DNA of 33,366 nt from Candidatus Saccharibacteria bacterium UBA3304 (lineage in GTDB: Bacteria > Patescibacteriota > Saccharimonadia > Saccharimonadales > Saccharimonadaceae), in NCBI GenBank assembly GCA_002361425.1, contig DESW01000012.1, positions 1 through 33,366 on the forward strand. The letters run 5' to 3'. The notes below the pieces were generated by a model. The model searched no databases and was not told the DNA's origin. It was given only the letters and a program-made list of their open reading frames with translations. A program made the position numbers and the translations under genes. This document shows positions 1 to 7,839 of this stretch, piece by piece; positions within the stretch are counted from its first letter, which is position 1; each line of letters starts with the position of its first letter.

Positions 1-443
1 TTGCAAAACGCCGCGCAATGCTCATTACGATGCCGCGCGAGGATATCGTATTTCTTGAAGATTCCGATGTGCTTGGTCCACTTAATCTCGATAAACTCTA
101 TAAGACTGGCGATAAAATCTTCCCAGTATTGAACAAAGCGAAAAAAGTCTGTGGCATTATCCGCCCGGAAAAAATTGATGTTTTGCATATTTCTAAAAAC
201 CAACCGGTTTCTAAGCTAATGAGCCACGATGTCGTGTTTGCGCGCGACGATTATTCGCTCGAACAATTGTTGGCGGTATTTTTGCGCAATCATACAGACT
301 ACGTTTTTATTATCGACAAGGACGAAAACCTACTTGGTTACGCGGAGCTCGATACGCTTATTGCAGTCCTGTTCAACCGCGAAATCAAAGACGATTTCGA
401 GGATGATTCGAGCTCAATCTCCGTCTCTCGTCGCGAGATTTAA
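1..443 (+). CDS. CBS-domain protein, C-terminal part (CNNM/CorC-like), truncated by the window edge
   Basis: The reading frame is open from base 3 to the TAA at 441-443, so an ATG at base 18 need not be the true start; the gene most likely begins upstream of the window. The visible part has the look of a CBS pair. A 'TMPREDIVFLE' segment resembles the start of the CBS region in CNNM/CorC (DUF21-CBS) proteins, and a second CBS-like unit follows (about residues 55-120, 'VSKLMSHDVVFARDD' and 'YVFIIDKDENLLGYAELD'). CBS pairs bind adenine nucleotides and regulate the domain they are attached to. In CNNM/CorC proteins that is a membrane domain linked to divalent-cation transport, which would lie outside the window. 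An acidic, Ser-rich tail ends the protein. CBS assignment is fairly secure; the family is an inference because the N-terminal part is missing. Confidence 0.7.
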   Translation, partial: AKRRAMLITMPREDIVFLEDSDVLGPLNLDKLYKTGDKIFPVLNKAKKVCGIIRPEKIDVLHISKNQPVSKLMSHDVVFARDDYSLEQLLAVFLRNHTDYVFIIDKDENLLGYAELDTLIAVLFNREIKDDFEDDSSSISVSRREI

Positions 444-445
444 GG

Positions 446-451
446 TATAAT
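446..451 (+). promoter_or_regulatory. -10 box of prfB, predicted leaderless start
   Basis: A perfect TATAAT lies 9 nt before the prfB ATG at 461, just after the TAA of the upstream CBS gene. No Shine-Dalgarno sequence is visible. Transcription starting about 7 nt after the -10 box would give an mRNA with a leader of roughly 0-3 nt. No clear -35 box is seen. Confidence 0.6.
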
Positions 452-460
452 AATATTGTT

Positions 461-1531
461 ATGTTTGACTTACAGAAGCGTCTTGATGCCCTGAAAGAAT
501 CCTTTGAGGCTGTCTGGCAGAAACTCGATATCGATAATCGTCTCAAACAATTGCAACAGCTCGAGGATGAAGTTGCGGTTCCGGAAATTTGGAACAATCC
601 TGATGTTGCGCGCGAAAAAACTACCAAGGTTGCGCAGCTTCACGACGCGCTCGATCCTTGGACTTTGCTAAAGACTCAAATCAATGATTTGTCTGAATTA
701 ATGCAACTCGGCGACGAAAGCCTCGTTGAGGAATTTGCCGAGCAACTTACCGCGATGGAAGAGAAGCTCGCTGAGCTTCGCCAGGAACTTCGCTTTACTG
801 GCAAATACGACCACAATGGCGCGATCTTGCGCATTACGGCTGGTGCCGGCGGTACCGAAGCGATGGACTGGTCCGGTATGCTTGAACGTATGTATCTCCG
901 TTGGGCAGAACGCCATAATGTTACGGCGACTATTCTTGACCGTGTCGACGGGGAAGAAGCCGGTATTAAGACCAGTGTGATTGAAATGACTGGCAATAAT
1001 ATTTATGGCCAGCTCAAATCCGAGCACGGCACACATCGTCTCGTTCGCCTCAGCCCATTCAATGCTGACCATCTTCGCCAGACTTCTTTCTCGCTTGTAG
1101 AAGTTTTGCCAATTATCGAGAATGATGACGAAGTGCAAATTGATCCAAAGGATCTCCGCATTGATGTTTATCACTCCGGCGGTCACGGCGGTCAGTCCGT
1201 GAATACTACTAACTCAGCTGTACGTATTACGCATATTCCAACCAACATTGTCGTCGCAATCCAGAATGAGCGCAGCCAGCTCCAGAACAAAGAAAAAGCA
1301 ATGGAAATCTTGCGCGGTAAACTCCAGCAGATGATGCAGGAGCAAAACGCCGAGTCTGTCGACAAGCTTCGCGCCGGCGAATCGGCTAGCTGGGGCCAGC
1401 AAATTCGCAACTATGTCCTGCATCCGTATAAGCTCGTCAAAGATACGCGTACTAAGTATGAAGAGAATGATGCCGAGGCTGTTTTAGACGGCAAAATCGA
1501 CGGTTTTATCACAAGCTTTTTGGACAACTAA
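461..1531 (+). CDS. prfB: Peptide chain release factor 2
   Basis: A class I release factor of 356 residues, close to the usual 350-365. It recognises UAA and UGA stop codons and triggers peptidyl-tRNA hydrolysis on the ribosome. The RF2-type codon-recognition tripeptide SPF is at residues 198-200 and the catalytic GGQ loop at 243-245 within 'HSGGHGGQSVN'. An N-terminal coiled-coil region spans about 1-110. The gene is one uninterrupted frame: it lacks the in-frame UGA and +1 programmed frameshift near codon 26 used for autoregulation in many bacteria. The presence of RF2 agrees with UGA being a true stop here. It starts from its own -10 box rather than a Shine-Dalgarno site, and ftsE follows 25 bp downstream with its own promoter. 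Confidence 0.96.
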   Translation: MFDLQKRLDALKESFEAVWQKLDIDNRLKQLQQLEDEVAVPEIWNNPDVAREKTTKVAQLHDALDPWTLLKTQINDLSELMQLGDESLVEEFAEQLTAMEEKLAELRQELRFTGKYDHNGAILRITAGAGGTEAMDWSGMLERMYLRWAERHNVTATILDRVDGEEAGIKTSVIEMTGNNIYGQLKSEHGTHRLVRLSPFNADHLRQTSFSLVEVLPIIENDDEVQIDPKDLRIDVYHSGGHGGQSVNTTNSAVRITHIPTNIVVAIQNERSQLQNKEKAMEILRGKLQQMMQEQNAESVDKLRAGESASWGQQIRNYVLHPYKLVKDTRTKYEENDAEAVLDGKIDGFITSFLDN

Positions 1532-1549
1532 AAGTGCTTATGTTATCAT
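1520..1549 (+). promoter_or_regulatory. Promoter of ftsEX, extended -10, predicted leaderless
   Basis: TTGGAC (1520-1525), an 18-bp spacer and TATCAT (1544-1549) preceded by TGT (extended -10). The -10 box ends 7 nt before the ftsE ATG at 1557. The -35 box overlaps the last codons of prfB. No Shine-Dalgarno site is present. Confidence 0.6.
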
Positions 1550-1556
1550 AGTTAAT

Positions 1557-2516
1557 ATGATATTGCTCGATAACGTATCGAAATATTACAAAGGCGATAA
1601 AAAGCCTGCATTGGACGAAGTTAACCTGCATATTTTGCCAAAGGAATTCGTTTTTCTTGTTGGTCCTTCTGGCGCAGGTAAGTCTACTTTGATTAAAATG
1701 CTTACTCGTGAAGAGAAGCCTAGCTACGGCGACATTATGGTCGGTGGTATCGACTACAAATATATGAAGAAGAAGCATATTCCGCATCTTCGCCGCCGTA
1801 TTGGTGTTGTCTTCCAGGACTTTAAGCTTCTTCCAAACCGCACCGTTTATGAAAACGTTGCATTTGCGCTTGAAATTGTCGGTGTATCTAACTCAGAAAT
1901 AAAACGTACTGTGCCAAAGGTCCTTGACCTTGTTGGCCTTAGTGATAAAGCTCACAAGTTCCCGGGCGAACTTTCTGGCGGTCAGCGTCAGCGTACTGCA
2001 ATTGCTCGCTCGATGGCACGTCAGCCAAAGATTCTTATCGCCGATGAGCCTACTGGCAACCTCGATCCGGAAAACTCTTGGGGCATTATTAAGCTTCTTG
2101 AAGAAATCAATAATTTCGGCACTACTATTCTCGTTACTACCCATGATGCCGAGGTTGTGAACCAGCTTAAGAAACGCGTTATTACTATCAGTGACGGTAG
2201 GATTGTTGGCGACCAGAAGAGCGGTGGTCATTATGATCTCGATGGCTCACGTTCTCGCATTGCGAAGCGTTCGCTTGGTGGTCCAGCTCAAGCTCAGCAA
2301 CCACAGCATATCGTTGTTCCTCAGACCCAGATTATTACTACTGCAACTATTCAGACTACGGCTCCAGCTCCGGCTGATCCAGTTCAGCCAGCTGAACCAA
2401 AAGCTGTCACAAAGAAGCCTAGTACTTCTGGTTCCGCCGTACTTGAGCAGATGAAAAAAGCCAAAGCCGCCGAAACTGCAAAACCAGTTGCTAAAAGAAG
2501 GAAGTTTATACACTAA
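1557..2516 (+). CDS. ftsE: Cell-division ATP-binding protein FtsE with a long C-terminal tail
   Basis: ABC-type ATPase that pairs with FtsX in the membrane and, through ATP hydrolysis, activates periplasmic/extracellular peptidoglycan hydrolases at division. Walker A 'GPSGAGKST' is at residues 36-44, signature LSGGQ at 139-143, Walker B 'ILIADEP' at 159-165, and the switch His at 196. The ATPase core ends near residue 220, the normal length of FtsE. The remaining ~100 residues are unusual: low-complexity, rich in Pro, Ala, Gln and Thr, ending in a basic segment ('KPVAKRRKFIH'). This tail is probably disordered and could bind a partner or the membrane. The stop and the ftsX start overlap by one base (TAATG), implying translational coupling. 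Confidence 0.95.
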   Translation: MILLDNVSKYYKGDKKPALDEVNLHILPKEFVFLVGPSGAGKSTLIKMLTREEKPSYGDIMVGGIDYKYMKKKHIPHLRRRIGVVFQDFKLLPNRTVYENVAFALEIVGVSNSEIKRTVPKVLDLVGLSDKAHKFPGELSGGQRQRTAIARSMARQPKILIADEPTGNLDPENSWGIIKLLEEINNFGTTILVTTHDAEVVNQLKKRVITISDGRIVGDQKSGGHYDLDGSRSRIAKRSLGGPAQAQQPQHIVVPQTQIITTATIQTTAPAPADPVQPAEPKAVTKKPSTSGSAVLEQMKKAKAAETAKPVAKRRKFIH

Positions 2517-3553
2517 TGCCAAGTAGAAAAATCTCAAAAGAAGAAGAAAAAGCGACTGCAGAGCTCAGCAAAGAGCGCCTCAATCGCATCACTAAGACGC
2601 ATCGTCATGCTATGCGCACTAATGCGCGTGTTTTGAAATATGGCGCAAAGAGCTTCGTACGTAATACCTGGCTCAGTATTGCTGCTATCGCAATTATGGC
2701 TGTCACCTTGATCGTCTTATCTGCAACCCTGATTGCAACTCATGCGATGGGTACTGTTGTTAATAAGATTGAGCAGCAGGTCGACATGTCGATTTATCTC
2801 GATCAGGGTACAACTGACGAACAAATCAGCAAGATTGTCTCTCGTATGACACAACTCGAGTCTGTCGTTGAAGTAACTTCGACTTCGCCAAGTGAGGCCA
2901 ATAAAGCAGCTATCGAAAAGATTCTTGCGCGTAGCAAAGATTTAACCGCAAAGGAAAAAGAGACTTATCGTCAGAATCTTCTTGATGCTCCAAACAAGCT
3001 CCCATGGACGCTTAATGTTAAGCTCGTAAATCTCGACAACACGCAAGAGCTTGAAGATTTCGTTAATAACGACGAAGACCTCAAAGAATTACTTGATAAG
3101 AATAATGCACCAAGCTACGCTTCGGAGCGTCGTGATACAATCGACAAAATTGCCGGTACCATGAACCGTGTCGAGCTCATTGGCCTCGCTGCTGGTGGCG
3201 TCTTTGCGCTAATTGCAATCCTCGTTGTCTTCAATACAATCCGTATGGCAATTTTCAACCGTAAGGAAGAAATCTACATGATGCGCCTCGTCGGTGCAAG
3301 CCGCTGGTTTATTGTCGGCCCATTCGTTGTGGAAGCAAGTATTTATGGCATCATTGCCGCTGTTATTGCTGGCGTAATTGCCTATGCTGGTACCTTCGCC
3401 TTGCAGCCGCAATTCGGCACTACACTTGATCCTACCGTTGAAATTATGCGCAACTTCTGGTATCTTGCACTCTGCGCATTGCTAGTCGCAGGCATCTTAA
3501 TCGGCGTCATTTCATCCCTACTTGCAACACGCAAATATCTCAAACAAAAATAA
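2516..3553 (+). CDS. ftsX: Cell-division protein FtsX
   Basis: Membrane partner of FtsE, 345 residues. After a basic cytoplasmic N-terminus of about 50 residues there is a transmembrane segment (about 52-76), an extracellular domain (about 80-215), and three further transmembrane segments (about 219-240, 268-294, 313-337). This is the standard FtsX topology, with the large outer loop between segments 1 and 2 that contacts the hydrolase. The conserved cytoplasmic stretch 'NRKEEIYMMRLVGAS' between segments 2 and 3 is the typical coupling region facing FtsE. The start overlaps the ftsE stop. The next gene is a coiled-coil CHAP hydrolase, the expected client of FtsEX in Gram-positive-type walls. 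Confidence 0.94.
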   Translation: MPSRKISKEEEKATAELSKERLNRITKTHRHAMRTNARVLKYGAKSFVRNTWLSIAAIAIMAVTLIVLSATLIATHAMGTVVNKIEQQVDMSIYLDQGTTDEQISKIVSRMTQLESVVEVTSTSPSEANKAAIEKILARSKDLTAKEKETYRQNLLDAPNKLPWTLNVKLVNLDNTQELEDFVNNDEDLKELLDKNNAPSYASERRDTIDKIAGTMNRVELIGLAAGGVFALIAILVVFNTIRMAIFNRKEEIYMMRLVGASRWFIVGPFVVEASIYGIIAAVIAGVIAYAGTFALQPQFGTTLDPTVEIMRNFWYLALCALLVAGILIGVISSLLATRKYLKQK

Positions 3554-3563
3554 AAAAATAGAA

Positions 3564-3579
3564 AGGAGAAGCATAGGTG
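3564..3579 (+). promoter_or_regulatory. Shine-Dalgarno plus GTG: alternative upstream start of the CHAP hydrolase
   Basis: AGGAG at 3564-3568 lies 8 nt before a GTG at 3577, in frame with the hydrolase gene. Initiation here, on mRNA reading through from ftsEX, would add 15 residues before the signal peptide. The promoter for the shorter form lies inside these 15 codons. Confidence 0.45.
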
Positions 3580-3586
3580 GGTGGTC

Positions 3587-3615
3587 TTGAAAAATCATCC
3601 CGCTTATGCTATGAT
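3587..3615 (+). promoter_or_regulatory. Near-consensus promoter of the CHAP hydrolase, predicted leaderless
   Basis: TTGAAA (3587-3592), a spacer of exactly 17 bp ending in TGC, and TATGAT (3610-3615), so both -35 and extended -10 elements are good. The -10 box ends 6 nt before the ATG at 3622, predicting transcription starting at or next to that ATG. Confidence 0.7.
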
Positions 3616-3621
3616 TTTATT

Positions 3622-4773
3622 ATGAAAATTAAGCGCAACATCCTTAGTCTTTGCCTTGCCGCTTTGGCTATTGTTGCCAGTATTCTTCCGGCGCCACGTT
3701 CTAGCGCCTACACGCAGCAGGATCTCAACAACGTCAACTCTAAGATTTCTGAACTTCGTCAGCAGATGAATCAGTATGAAGAGCAGGCTAGTGCTTTTGC
3801 AGCTGAGGCTAACTCAATTCAGGCTCAGATCAATTCGCTTGTCGCTCAGCAAAACGCTCTTAAAACTCAGATTGAGCTCAAAGAGGCTGAACGTGAACAG
3901 TTGATCATCGAGATCGATACTATTACAAAGAAGATCAATACCAACTCCGATACGGTTGGCTACACAATCGCACAGTTCTATTACAATGACGAAATCTCTA
4001 CGCTCGAGCGTATGGCTTCGTCCGACTCTTTCTCTAGCTTCATTGATGAAGAGATGCAGATGTCCAGTGTCTCTGACACGCTTTCTCGCATTATTGAAGA
4101 GAACAAGAATCTCAAAGCTGAGCTTGAGGTCAAGAAAAAGAACGCGGAAATGATTTTAAAGGATTTGAATTCGCAAAAGAATCAGCTCGCACAACTTCAG
4201 GCAGAGCAGGCTGTCTTGCTCGCCCAGACTCGCGAGAGCGAACAGTCCTATCGCAACATGAAGAACCAGGTCGCTTCTCAAAAAGCAGCACTCGAAGAAG
4301 AGCAGCAGAAGATTCTTGCCGATCTCGCTCGCCAGTACAATGTTTCTGGCGTGACCGCCGGCGACCCGCGCAAGGGTGGTTACCCATATTCTAATCGCTG
4401 CCCGCAGCAGAAGGATGCCTTCGCTGACCAGTGGGGTATGTATATTTGCGAATGTGTCTCCTATACTGCATGGAAAGTCTACAGTACCTATGGCTATATG
4501 CCATACTGGGGCGGTCGCGGTAACGCAAAACAATGGCCAGCAAACGCACGCGCTGCCGGCTATACTGTCAGCAATATTCCAAAAGTTCATACAGTCGGTA
4601 TTTCTACGGGTGGTGCTTACGGTCACGCCGTTTGGGTAGAGGCAGTGAGCGGCAATCGTGTCTACATTTCGCAGTACAACTATCGCAACGCTGCAACTGG
4701 CTACCGCGCTGGTGAATATTCTGAGCAGTGGGTTGATAAGGGCATGTATCAATACATTTACTTCGGTAAATAA
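3622..4773 (+). CDS. Secreted coiled-coil CHAP-domain peptidoglycan hydrolase (PcsB/EnvC-like), probable FtsEX client
   Basis: From ATG 3622 the protein has 383 residues. It starts with a classic signal peptide ('MKIKRNILSLCLAALAIVASI', then an Ala-rich end near residue 30). Residues about 30-240 are a long Gln/Glu-rich coiled coil, and residues about 255-383 form a CHAP domain. The probable catalytic Cys is C278 in 'ECVSYTAWK' and the His is H335 in 'GHAVWVE', followed by 'ISQYNY'. CHAP enzymes are amidases or endopeptidases of peptidoglycan. In PcsB-type proteins the coiled coil docks on FtsX and holds the enzyme inactive until FtsE hydrolyses ATP. The position directly after ftsEX supports this. 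ATG 3622 is preferred because it gives a clean signal peptide and sits right at the predicted transcription start; GTG 3577 with a good Shine-Dalgarno site would give a 15-residue longer form. Confidence 0.9.
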   Translation: MKIKRNILSLCLAALAIVASILPAPRSSAYTQQDLNNVNSKISELRQQMNQYEEQASAFAAEANSIQAQINSLVAQQNALKTQIELKEAEREQLIIEIDTITKKINTNSDTVGYTIAQFYYNDEISTLERMASSDSFSSFIDEEMQMSSVSDTLSRIIEENKNLKAELEVKKKNAEMILKDLNSQKNQLAQLQAEQAVLLAQTRESEQSYRNMKNQVASQKAALEEEQQKILADLARQYNVSGVTAGDPRKGGYPYSNRCPQQKDAFADQWGMYICECVSYTAWKVYSTYGYMPYWGGRGNAKQWPANARAAGYTVSNIPKVHTVGISTGGAYGHAVWVEAVSGNRVYISQYNYRNAATGYRAGEYSEQWVDKGMYQYIYFGK

Positions 4774-4775
4774 TC

Positions 4776-7406
4776 ATGGATCAGGAATATTACAATAAAG
4801 ATATTTCTGATGTCCTATTTGAATTCGGAACTAGTGAATTAGGTCTAAAAAACACTGAGGTTCCTGCGCGCCGCAAGAAATATGGCGACAATATTTTGCC
4901 AAAAAAGAAAAAAGATGGCATTCTAAAAATCTTCTTCCATGAATTTGTCGACCCAATGGTTTTGCTACTCGTAGTTGCGATTGTGGCTAGCATTATCGCA
5001 GGCGAATATATTGATGCTGCCGTGATTGCCTTCATTATCCTTATCGATGCTGTAATGGGCACCTACCAGGAGAACAAGGCAAATAATACTGCTGAGGCGC
5101 TGGCGGACTATATTAAGGTTCAAGTTAAAGTCATTCGCGATAGTGAAAATCAGATTGTTAATGCCGAGGAACTCGTGCCTGGCGATTTTGTTATGCTCGA
5201 ATCCGGCGACAAAATTTCTGCCGATATGCGCTTAGTTGAGACGCATAACTTTTCTGTCGATGAATCCGTTTTAACTGGCGAGAGCGTCCAAGTTGCGAAA
5301 AGTCCAGAGACGATTGGTAAGGTTGGCGCTTCGCTTGGCGATCAACGCAATATGGCCTTTTCCGGCACAACAGTTGTATCTGGTCGTGCTAAAGCTATCG
5401 TCGTGAAAACTGGCCTTTCGACTGAGCTCGGCAAGATTGCTGATAGCATTAATAATACCGACAAAGCCAAGTCGCCACTCACTCTACGCGTCGAGAAACT
5501 CTCGCGCCAAATTACTGTCATGATTTTGATTATTGCCGCCGTCCTTACAACATTGCTTATTATTAAGAAAGTTCCATATACTGAGATTCTTTTGACCGTG
5601 ATTGCCTTTGCGGTTTCCGCTATGCCAGAAGGTCTTCCACTTGCGCTCACGATGGCGCTCAGTATCGCATCTAACCGTATGGCAAAAAAGAATGTGATTG
5701 TCCGCAAGCTCAATTCCGCCGAATCGCTTGGTAGCTGTACTGTAATTGCGTCGGACAAGACCGGCACACTTACCGTTAATCAACAAACCGCCAAACGAAT
5801 TATCTTGCCGAACGGTGAAGAGTATCACGTTTCTGGCACCGGCTTCAGCACAGCTGGCAAAGTAACCGGCAACGTCATGAGCTACGCTGAGGAACTTGGT
5901 CTACTTGGCGTGCTTAATAATGAAGCAAGCATCGAAGGCGGCAAACAAATTGGCGACTCGATTGATATTGCTTTCCTCGTACTTGGTGAGAAGCTGAAAG
6001 TGAAAACACGCGGCATCAAAATCATCGAGCGCGTGCCGTATGAATCAGAGAATAAGTATTCGGCAGTCTTCTATGAGAAGGGTGGCGAAACCTACTGTAC
6101 GGTCAAAGGCTCGCTCGAAGTTGTGGCTGGTTTCTGTGACAAGGTGAACTTTGCGCGTGGTAAAGAAATGCGCAAGCTTCATGCGCAAAACGAGATGCTC
6201 GCAAAAGATGGCTACCGCGTTATCGCGCTTGCTGTCGGAAAAATGCCGAGCAAAAAGAATTATTCCGAAAAAGACATCAAAGGTCTTACTTTCATGGGTA
6301 TGGTTGGCTTTATTGATCCAATTCGTAAAGAAGCGGTCGCTTCTATCCGTGAGTGTCATACGGCTGGCATTAAGGTCCTTATGATTACGGGCGACCACCC
6401 GCTCACCGCCTTTTCGATTGCGCGCGACTTAGAGCTTGCTAAGGATATGGAGCAGGTCGCGAGCGGGGAAGAAGTCGAGAAAGTTTATCGCCGCGGTCAG
6501 AAAGATTTTGACGAATTTGTCTCGCAAAAACTCGTCTTCGCGCGCGTCACGCCTTTACAAAAACTTCATATCGTCAACTCGCTCAAGCGCCAAGGCGAAT
6601 TCGTCGCTGTGACTGGCGACGGCGTGAATGACGCGCCAGCGCTCAAGTCTGCAAACATCGGCGTCGCAATGGGTTCCGGCACCGACATCGCGCGCGAGAC
6701 GGCCGATATGATTATTGTCGACGATAACTTCAAGTCCATCGTTGCTGGCGTCAAAGAAGGTCGCGTTGCCTATGCTAACATTCGCAAGATTATCTTCTTC
6801 CTAATTTCCTGTAACATTGCCGAGGCGGTATTCTTCTGTCTGGCCATCGCGCTTGATTTGCCGATGCCGTTTGTGGCGGTTCAGCTTCTCTGGCTTAACG
6901 TCGTGACGGACGGCGTTCAAGACTTTGCGCTCAGCTTCGAAAAGGCAGAGAAGGATATTCTACGCGAGAAGCCACGCGATCCAAAAGAATCGATTTTTGA
7001 TAAAACTCTCCTTCGCAAGATTCTCTATTCCGCAGCGGTCATTACAGGCGTTATTTTTGCACTATACTATTACCTCATTCGTGTTGCTAATGTTGATATT
7101 GTTGTCGCACGTAGCTACACGATGTGTCTCATGGTCTTCGTTCAGAACGTTCACGCCTTCAACTGTCGCAGCGAAAAACAGTCTGCTTTCCGCATCTCGC
7201 TACTCAAGAATCCGGTCTTCATGTTCGGCATCGCCGGCACAATTATTCTTCAGCTAATCGTGATGGAAGTACCGCTCTTCACGCAATTCCTCCAGACGAT
7301 TTCTATGCCGCCAGTCCTGATTGCTGAGTTCTTCGGCATCGCGTTGATCATTCTTCTCGCTCTAGAAATCTACAAAATCTTTGCCCGCGCTTTTGCAAGA
7401 AAATAG
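4776..7406 (+). CDS. P-type cation-transporting ATPase, Ca2+-ATPase (P2) type
   Basis: An 876-residue P-type ATPase that pumps cations across the membrane. The actuator motif TGES is at 167-170, the transmembrane-4 ion-site motif PEGLP at 284-288, the phosphorylated Asp at D327 in DKTGTLT, and the hinge TGDGVNDAP at 613-621. The M6 motif 'LLWLNVVTDGVQDFAL' keeps the Asn and Asp of Ca2+-type pumps but departs from the usual 'TDGLPA' sequence. PEGLP without heavy-metal CPC motifs or domains argues for a P2A/P2B Ca2+ (or related cation) transporter; the exact ion cannot be decided from sequence. It starts 2 nt after the hydrolase stop, so the two are probably co-transcribed. There is no clear Shine-Dalgarno site, which suggests coupling to the upstream gene. 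Confidence 0.93.
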   Translation: MDQEYYNKDISDVLFEFGTSELGLKNTEVPARRKKYGDNILPKKKKDGILKIFFHEFVDPMVLLLVVAIVASIIAGEYIDAAVIAFIILIDAVMGTYQENKANNTAEALADYIKVQVKVIRDSENQIVNAEELVPGDFVMLESGDKISADMRLVETHNFSVDESVLTGESVQVAKSPETIGKVGASLGDQRNMAFSGTTVVSGRAKAIVVKTGLSTELGKIADSINNTDKAKSPLTLRVEKLSRQITVMILIIAAVLTTLLIIKKVPYTEILLTVIAFAVSAMPEGLPLALTMALSIASNRMAKKNVIVRKLNSAESLGSCTVIASDKTGTLTVNQQTAKRIILPNGEEYHVSGTGFSTAGKVTGNVMSYAEELGLLGVLNNEASIEGGKQIGDSIDIAFLVLGEKLKVKTRGIKIIERVPYESENKYSAVFYEKGGETYCTVKGSLEVVAGFCDKVNFARGKEMRKLHAQNEMLAKDGYRVIALAVGKMPSKKNYSEKDIKGLTFMGMVGFIDPIRKEAVASIRECHTAGIKVLMITGDHPLTAFSIARDLELAKDMEQVASGEEVEKVYRRGQKDFDEFVSQKLVFARVTPLQKLHIVNSLKRQGEFVAVTGDGVNDAPALKSANIGVAMGSGTDIARETADMIIVDDNFKSIVAGVKEGRVAYANIRKIIFFLISCNIAEAVFFCLAIALDLPMPFVAVQLLWLNVVTDGVQDFALSFEKAEKDILREKPRDPKESIFDKTLLRKILYSAAVITGVIFALYYYLIRVANVDIVVARSYTMCLMVFVQNVHAFNCRSEKQSAFRISLLKNPVFMFGIAGTIILQLIVMEVPLFTQFLQTISMPPVLIAEFFGIALIILLALEIYKIFARAFARK

Positions 7407-7425
7407 GGGAGCATTAATGCTCCCC
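7406..7425. terminator. Perfect 20-bp palindrome between converging genes, likely terminator for the minus-strand gene
   Basis: Two 10-base arms (GGGGAGCATT and its complement) form a perfect hairpin that begins at the last base of the ATPase stop codon. It also contains the stop codon (7414-7416) of the converging small membrane-protein gene. A U-rich tract follows only when read on the minus strand (TATTTTCTT), so termination is better supported for that direction. Confidence 0.55.
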
Positions 7426-7746
7426 GTTAAGGCGACGATTTTCCTCATGTTTCTCTTTGGCTCGCTGTACATGGCCATAAATTTCTAATATGAGCCAGAG
7501 TGGCCAGCCGATGATGGTGCCCCATTTTCCACAGAAGCGGATGACCTGAAGTGGCCAGTAGAGTAACCACATTGTCTTTGGGGCCATCAGGAGAAGAAGT
7601 GAACCGCCCAGCCAGCAGCCGAGCAAGATAAATAAAGGAATCAAGCATGCCGCAGTGAACTCGAGCACTTCTTCTGATAATGTGCGTTGATCGTAATCGT
7701 TATATACAGGTTCGTAAGTGTATTCATCGTCACGTATTGTTTTCAT
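7414..7746 (-). CDS. Small membrane protein of unknown function
   Basis: 110 residues from the ATG at 7746, preferred over an in-frame ATG nine codons upstream because GGGAGGG lies about 6 nt before it. The N-terminal 30 residues are acidic and Tyr-rich ('DDEYTYEPVYNDYDQRT'). Two hydrophobic segments follow (about 29-55 and 60-92, 'CLIPLFILLGCWLGGSLLLLMA' and 'GTIIGWPLWLILEIYG'). The C-terminus is charged. I do not recognise a family. It is transcribed alone from a near-consensus promoter and ends in a hairpin shared with the Ca2+-ATPase gene end. Confidence 0.7.
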   Translation of the reverse strand: MKTIRDDEYTYEPVYNDYDQRTLSEEVLEFTAACLIPLFILLGCWLGGSLLLLMAPKTMWLLYWPLQVIRFCGKWGTIIGWPLWLILEIYGHVQRAKEKHEENRRLNGEH

Positions 7747-7794
7747 AATTCGCCCTCCCGAATAGATAATCAAATAGCGCCGCCTTATCCTTCT

Positions 7795-7823
7795 ATTATA
7801 GCACAGAACGGCATAAAAGTCAA
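7795..7823 (-). promoter_or_regulatory. Near-consensus minus-strand promoter for the small membrane protein
   Basis: Read on the minus strand: TTGACT (revcomp at 7818-7823), a 17-bp spacer ending TGC, and TATAAT (revcomp at 7795-7800). Unlike most promoters here it leaves a leader of about 40 nt carrying a Shine-Dalgarno site. It overlaps the divergent TraX promoter region. Confidence 0.75.
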
Positions 7824-7827
7824 GGTA

Positions 7828-7833
7828 TATAAT
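7828..7833 (+). promoter_or_regulatory. -10 box of the TraX-like gene, predicted leaderless
   Basis: TATAAT ends 6 nt before the ATG at 7840. No Shine-Dalgarno site precedes that ATG. It sits immediately beside the -35 box (7818-7823) of the divergent promoter, so the two promoters may interfere. Confidence 0.6.
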
Positions 7834-7839
7834 AGAGGC

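Noticed and set aside
461..560. Possible programmed frameshift in prfB
   Set aside because: The frame is continuous from the ATG through codon 356; no in-frame UGA near codon 26 and no CUU-UGA slippage site were seen.
4156..4752. 198-codon antisense frame in the CHAP hydrolase gene
   Set aside because: Opposite-strand shadow of a gene with clear signal peptide, coiled coil and catalytic residues.
7687..7839. Upstream start for the TraX-like protein at 7687
   Set aside because: The extra 51 residues overlap an opposite-strand gene and two promoters and do not resemble TraX N-termini.
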